NCBI GenBank assembly: GCA_027081695.1
Contig: JALWJI010000091.1
Coordinates: 1 to 16,445, forward strand
Source of the DNA: Acidilobaceae archaeon
Lineage (GTDB): Archaea > Thermoproteota > Thermoprotei_A > Sulfolobales > Acidilobaceae
Reading direction: 5' to 3'
Length of the DNA stretch: 16,445 bases
The notes beneath the pieces are model-generated. The model ran no database searches, had not been told where the DNA came from, and worked only from the letters and a program-made list of their open reading frames with translations. Within the stretch, counting starts at the first letter, position 1. Each line of letters opens with the position of its first letter. Shown here in pieces: positions 13,751 through 16,445 of the stretch. The position numbers were made by a program, and so were the translations under genes.

Positions 13751-15627
13751 GATCCATGTTGCGGATCCCATACATATAACATGTATTCCATCATTGTGGG
13801 ACTATTTGATTCGTTGAATAGTGTGGGATCCAGATATTCTAGTGGCACGGCGTTCTTTACTAGTAAGATTGATTCTGTCTTGTAGAAGTTTCCTATAAAC
13901 AAGTTTAACGTATATGGGCTCTTGTTCATTGACGCATATGCTAGTGCTAGTGTTTGTGGGGCTAGCGTCGATATGTCGAATAGGGTATTGTTGCCGATTC
14001 CCAGTAGATAGGATATATAGCTGTTATACACGTATGATGCTATAATCGGCGTGTCTTGTGTGTTTCCATCTTCTCCAGTCGGTATCATGTAGTACTTATT
14101 GTAGTATCCTGGAATAGTGTTATTGTAGATAACGTATGCCTCCTTTATTACTCCCTCAGTAGATTGAGGCAAGTACAGGTTTGTGAGATTTTTGAAGAGA
14201 ACATCTATTTTCTTAGCCATATCAGTATAGTCTTCGAATGGGTTGAATATGATGCCTTTCATCCCCGTGTAATCATAGGCGATAGCATATATTGGAGTGT
14301 AAAGGAAGACAGGAGTGATAACATAATATGTACTATTCTCGAGGACAATTGAGTCCGCCACGTAGTAGACAAGGATACCGTCATAATAGTAGATAACTTT
14401 TCCAGGAGCGAAGATATATCCTTGCTCGATGCCCGTGGGGTAGTCTCCTGGGGATACTGCGACGGTCATAGTCCATACGGTATTAACCGTATATGAGTAG
14501 AGGCCTAAGACATTGTGTCCAAGGAAGGAGTAAAATGTTACTGCGTCCCTGCCAGGCGAGGATACTATTGTGATAGACGCCTGAGTCCACGTAGGTGGGG
14601 CCCCGTTACCGTTATAAAACGCTGAGATCCCAACGATAGGCATGTAGTCTATGGTTTGAATCACTGTTCCGTAATCGTAGAGATCCTTCCAGTCCACACT
14701 AATGTCGGGGTATTTTTTCTTCAAGGATTCTATCATTGTGTTTAGGAAGTAGTCCATGCTATAGATTCCAGGAGGAATACCGATAGAATCTATAGCGTTT
14801 TCGATCGCCCCCGTTAAAGAGCAGTATTCTGAGTCATATACTTTCCCGTATGAGAAATTGTAGACGAACTCTGTCCATAGTTTCTTTAATATAATATCTC
14901 TACTAGGTAGGACAGCAACATTTGTCCCAATGCGCTCGTACCAGTCTGCTGGAGGATTATTACTCATGTTTACGAGATCAGGGTACATTAGCCTGAAGCC
15001 TACAGGTCCTGGGCACTCGCCTGGTTTAGGAATGTAGCCTATATCCATTAGTGTTGTCTTTGATGGTTGTAGTCTTGGAGCAATAGTTTCTAGGTCTGGT
15101 TTAAAGTATGTGCATTCTCCTAGATTGTCGGCATCTATGTATATTGTGCCGAGATAAAGTAATCTGAGAGGATTCTCGGACGCTAGCTCGCTTGCCTTGA
15201 GGGGATCGCCTGTTACCTCTCTATAATAATCGTATGTTGTATAGGTGTAGGATTTTATACATGTCTCTCCATTGTCATTGTATCCGTAAACTATAATGGT
15301 GAATGAAGCATAGGCGTTTTCTCCAATTGACCGGTATAGGTCGAGCTCTTTCTTCATCAGGGTCTGGTTTACATGGATCCTAAACTCGAGGACGAGTTCT
15401 TGGCCTTTCACCATTTTACCGGTGGCAATGGAGTATCCGCCGGGATACTTTAGGTAGGCCTCGATATATGCCAAGTCCGCGTCTACCGCATCTTTAGAAA
15501 GTACTATTCTCAATGTATACGAATGATTGAGGGTCTGTGAGGGCATGTAGACTAAAAATGAAGCAACAAGTATACCGAAGATAAACACTAGTATGAGTAT
15601 CTTTCTAGAAACATGTATTTTGGGCAT
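13747..15627 (-). CDS. large secreted or membrane-anchored hypothetical protein
   Basis: I do not recognise the family. A basic N-terminus (MPKIHVSRK) precedes one hydrophobic helix (ILILVFIFGILVASFLVY), an uncleaved anchor or signal peptide. About 600 hydrophilic, aromatic-rich residues follow without further clear membrane helices. Ten N-X-S/T sequons (such as NHS, NQT, NMS, NFS, NLT, NNT) and four cysteines fit an extracellular, glycosylated protein. No catalytic motif was recognised; it could be a surface-layer-associated or binding protein. ATG 15627 is preferred (626 residues), and TTG 15639 is an alternative. The TATA box ATTTAAAT at 15661-15668 would start transcription near 15638. 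It ends tail-to-tail with argH, with a four-base overlap. Confidence 0.75.
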   Translation of the reverse strand: MPKIHVSRKILILVFIFGILVASFLVYMPSQTLNHSYTLRIVLSKDAVDADLAYIEAYLKYPGGYSIATGKMVKGQELVLEFRIHVNQTLMKKELDLYRSIGENAYASFTIIVYGYNDNGETCIKSYTYTTYDYYREVTGDPLKASELASENPLRLLYLGTIYIDADNLGECTYFKPDLETIAPRLQPSKTTLMDIGYIPKPGECPGPVGFRLMYPDLVNMSNNPPADWYERIGTNVAVLPSRDIILKKLWTEFVYNFSYGKVYDSEYCSLTGAIENAIDSIGIPPGIYSMDYFLNTMIESLKKKYPDISVDWKDLYDYGTVIQTIDYMPIVGISAFYNGNGAPPTWTQASITIVSSPGRDAVTFYSFLGHNVLGLYSYTVNTVWTMTVAVSPGDYPTGIEQGYIFAPGKVIYYYDGILVYYVADSIVLENSTYYVITPVFLYTPIYAIAYDYTGMKGIIFNPFEDYTDMAKKIDVLFKNLTNLYLPQSTEGVIKEAYVIYNNTIPGYYNKYYMIPTGEDGNTQDTPIIASYVYNSYISYLLGIGNNTLFDISTLAPQTLALAYASMNKSPYTLNLFIGNFYKTESILLVKNAVPLEYLDPTLFNESNSPTMMEYMLYVWDPQHGS

Positions 15628-15660
15628 CTGTAGTCCCAATTTTATAAATGTATCTTAGCT

Positions 15661-15668
15661 ATTTAAAT
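15661..15668 (-). promoter_or_regulatory. TATA box of the secreted-protein gene
   Basis: The palindrome ATTTAAAT is centred about 26 bases from the alternative TTG 15639 and 37 bases from ATG 15627. This allows a leaderless or very short-leader mRNA. No strong ribosome site precedes either codon. Confidence 0.45.
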
Positions 15669-15704
15669 GGATATGAAGAGCAATAAGGTTATTTCCTTCG
15701 GGAG

Positions 15705-15710
15705 TATAAC
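15705..15710 (+). promoter_or_regulatory. TATA box of the small membrane protein gene
   Basis: TATAAC is centred about 26 bases before TTG 15734, so transcription should begin at the start codon itself. The weak GGT at 15730-15732 is not a convincing ribosome site, in keeping with a leaderless mRNA. Confidence 0.4.
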
Positions 15711-15733
15711 TATTAGTTACTGGGAACTAGGTC

Positions 15734-16192
15734 TTGGCCCAAGTCGGAAAATACTTATTCCTTATCGGACTAATGCTTGTTGTCGTATTCTTTGCTTCTG
15801 CTCCTAAAAGCCCGGTCTATAACTGGATTCCCAGCGAGTACAGTAACCTATTGGGATCCATAGGCTTGGCTTCTGGATTACTGGCCTTGGCACTGATTGT
15901 TACGGGTTATGTAATGTATCAGTTTGAGACTAAGCCTAGGCCCGTGGCCTATTATAATATCGGGTTCTTCGCGACACTCCTCTCATGGATGGCAATATCA
16001 AATCTTATAAGAGAGTTCTTCTTCAGTTCCCACGGCATACTAGGCATGTTGATATCGCTTATAGTTGCTTCTCCGGTAATAGTGATATCTTATTTCTTCA
16101 TGCTTAAGCCGCTACAAAAGAAGGCGAAGAGGATCTATGCATTTGTTATTATCAAATCGGGCGGCAGTGAAGAGAGTGAAGAGAAGAAATAG
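15734..16192 (+). CDS. small four-helix membrane protein, hypothetical
   Basis: The 152-residue protein has four predicted membrane helices, near residues 5-22, 40-66, 72-90 and 100-126. A basic segment (KPLQKKAKR) follows the last helix, and a charged tail ends in SEESEEKK. The positive-inside rule places that tail in the cytoplasm. I see no family motif. Start TTG 15734 directly precedes the first helix and sits at leaderless distance from a TATA box. The next ATG lies inside helix 1, so a shorter start is unlikely. It is divergent from the secreted-protein gene, with 106 bases between the starts, and convergent with the MFS gene 12 bases further on. Function unknown. Confidence 0.7.
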   Translation: MAQVGKYLFLIGLMLVVVFFASAPKSPVYNWIPSEYSNLLGSIGLASGLLALALIVTGYVMYQFETKPRPVAYYNIGFFATLLSWMAISNLIREFFFSSHGILGMLISLIVASPVIVISYFFMLKPLQKKAKRIYAFVIIKSGGSEESEEKK

Positions 16193-16204
16193 CGGGTTCT
16201 TAGA

Positions 16205-16445
16205 CTATTTCAGGGCCTTGTAGAGTAATAGGAGGAGGCCTAGTAGCTCTATAACCAATAATGTGAGGAGGCTATGGTCTAGGACGCCGTATAGTATGCT
16301 CCATTGTAGTCCTGAGATAAGCATGCCTACTGCACTAGCAAATCCTAATACCGCGAATCCTTGTGCTCTAGACCCTATAGGCGTGTATTTTGCTATGCCC
16401 GCCCGGCCTATGCTCTCGTAGAGCCCCATGAATATTCCCCAGGCT
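16205..16445 (-). CDS. major facilitator superfamily transporter, C-terminal part (5' end beyond the window)
   Basis: The frame is open from the right edge to TAG at 16205. The visible 79 residues contain two membrane helices typical of the last two of an MFS carrier. Before the first comes GLYESIGRAGIAKYTPIGSR, which matches the loop where MFS members read 'G.y.g..ra...d..P.g.R'. AQGFAVLGFASAVGMLISGL then begins helix 11. An ATG at 16429 lies inside the fold and is not the true start, since five coding residues (AWGIF) precede it up to the edge. The substrate cannot be told from this fragment. Confidence 0.7.
   Translation of the reverse strand, partial: AWGIFMGLYESIGRAGIAKYTPIGSRAQGFAVLGFASAVGMLISGLQWSILYGVLDHSLLTLLVIELLGLLLLLYKALK

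Noticed and set aside
13750..13768. Inverted repeat GGATCC-7 bases-GGATCC just after the argH stop, terminator-like.
   Set aside because: It lies inside the coding end of the opposite gene, has no T-run, and each arm is itself a palindrome, so it is probably incidental.
1..16445. Search for CRISPR arrays, insertion sequences, rRNA and toxin-antitoxin pairs.
   Set aside because: No regularly spaced repeats, transposase-like frames, rRNA stretches or small paired genes were seen.

Overview
The window looks like chromosomal DNA of a hyperthermophilic archaeon of the Thermoproteota (crenarchaea), most likely a Desulfurococcales-type organism; the order is inference. The reasons are visible: GGTG or GGTGAT ribosome sites, many TTG and GTG starts, TATA boxes 20-30 bases before starts, heavy use of AGA, AGG and ATA codons, a GC-rich tRNA, and an archaeal-type 8-oxoguanine glycosylase (AGOG).

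Layout from left to right. Bases 1-1177 hold the 5' part of a very AT-rich minus-strand gene that runs off the left edge and encodes a four-helix FtsX/MacB-like permease. It is followed by an AT-rich spacer, a small unknown protein, a convergent winged-helix protein, and a Nudix hydrolase. A 367-base spacer comes next, with a GC-rich, possibly structured segment (candidate RNA). Then come an unknown 218-residue protein and a radical SAM/SPASM enzyme. A multi-pass GT-C-type glycosyltransferase lies convergent to the radical SAM gene. After it sits tRNA-Pro(UGG), divergent from a D-2-hydroxyacid dehydrogenase. The dehydrogenase is followed by an N-acylamino-acid racemase/o-succinylbenzoate synthase-family enzyme and by the AGOG DNA repair enzyme.

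The most coherent functional unit is the arginine block at about 10477-13750. argG and argH overlap at TTGA and form an operon for the last two steps of arginine synthesis. A divergent gene encodes an HTH-like plus ACT-like protein that looks like an amino-acid-sensing regulator. The divergent control region carries five copies of a TTTGTRTCAY-like element, two of them lying on promoter or start elements of the regulator gene. This suggests an autoregulated arginine switch, and it is the best candidate here for an undescribed system. ArgH itself is short and has an unusual signature loop.

The right end holds a large secreted or membrane-anchored protein with ten N-glycosylation sequons, a divergent small four-helix membrane protein, and the C-terminal end of an MFS transporter that runs off the right edge. 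No CRISPR array, rRNA, insertion sequence or toxin-antitoxin pair was seen.
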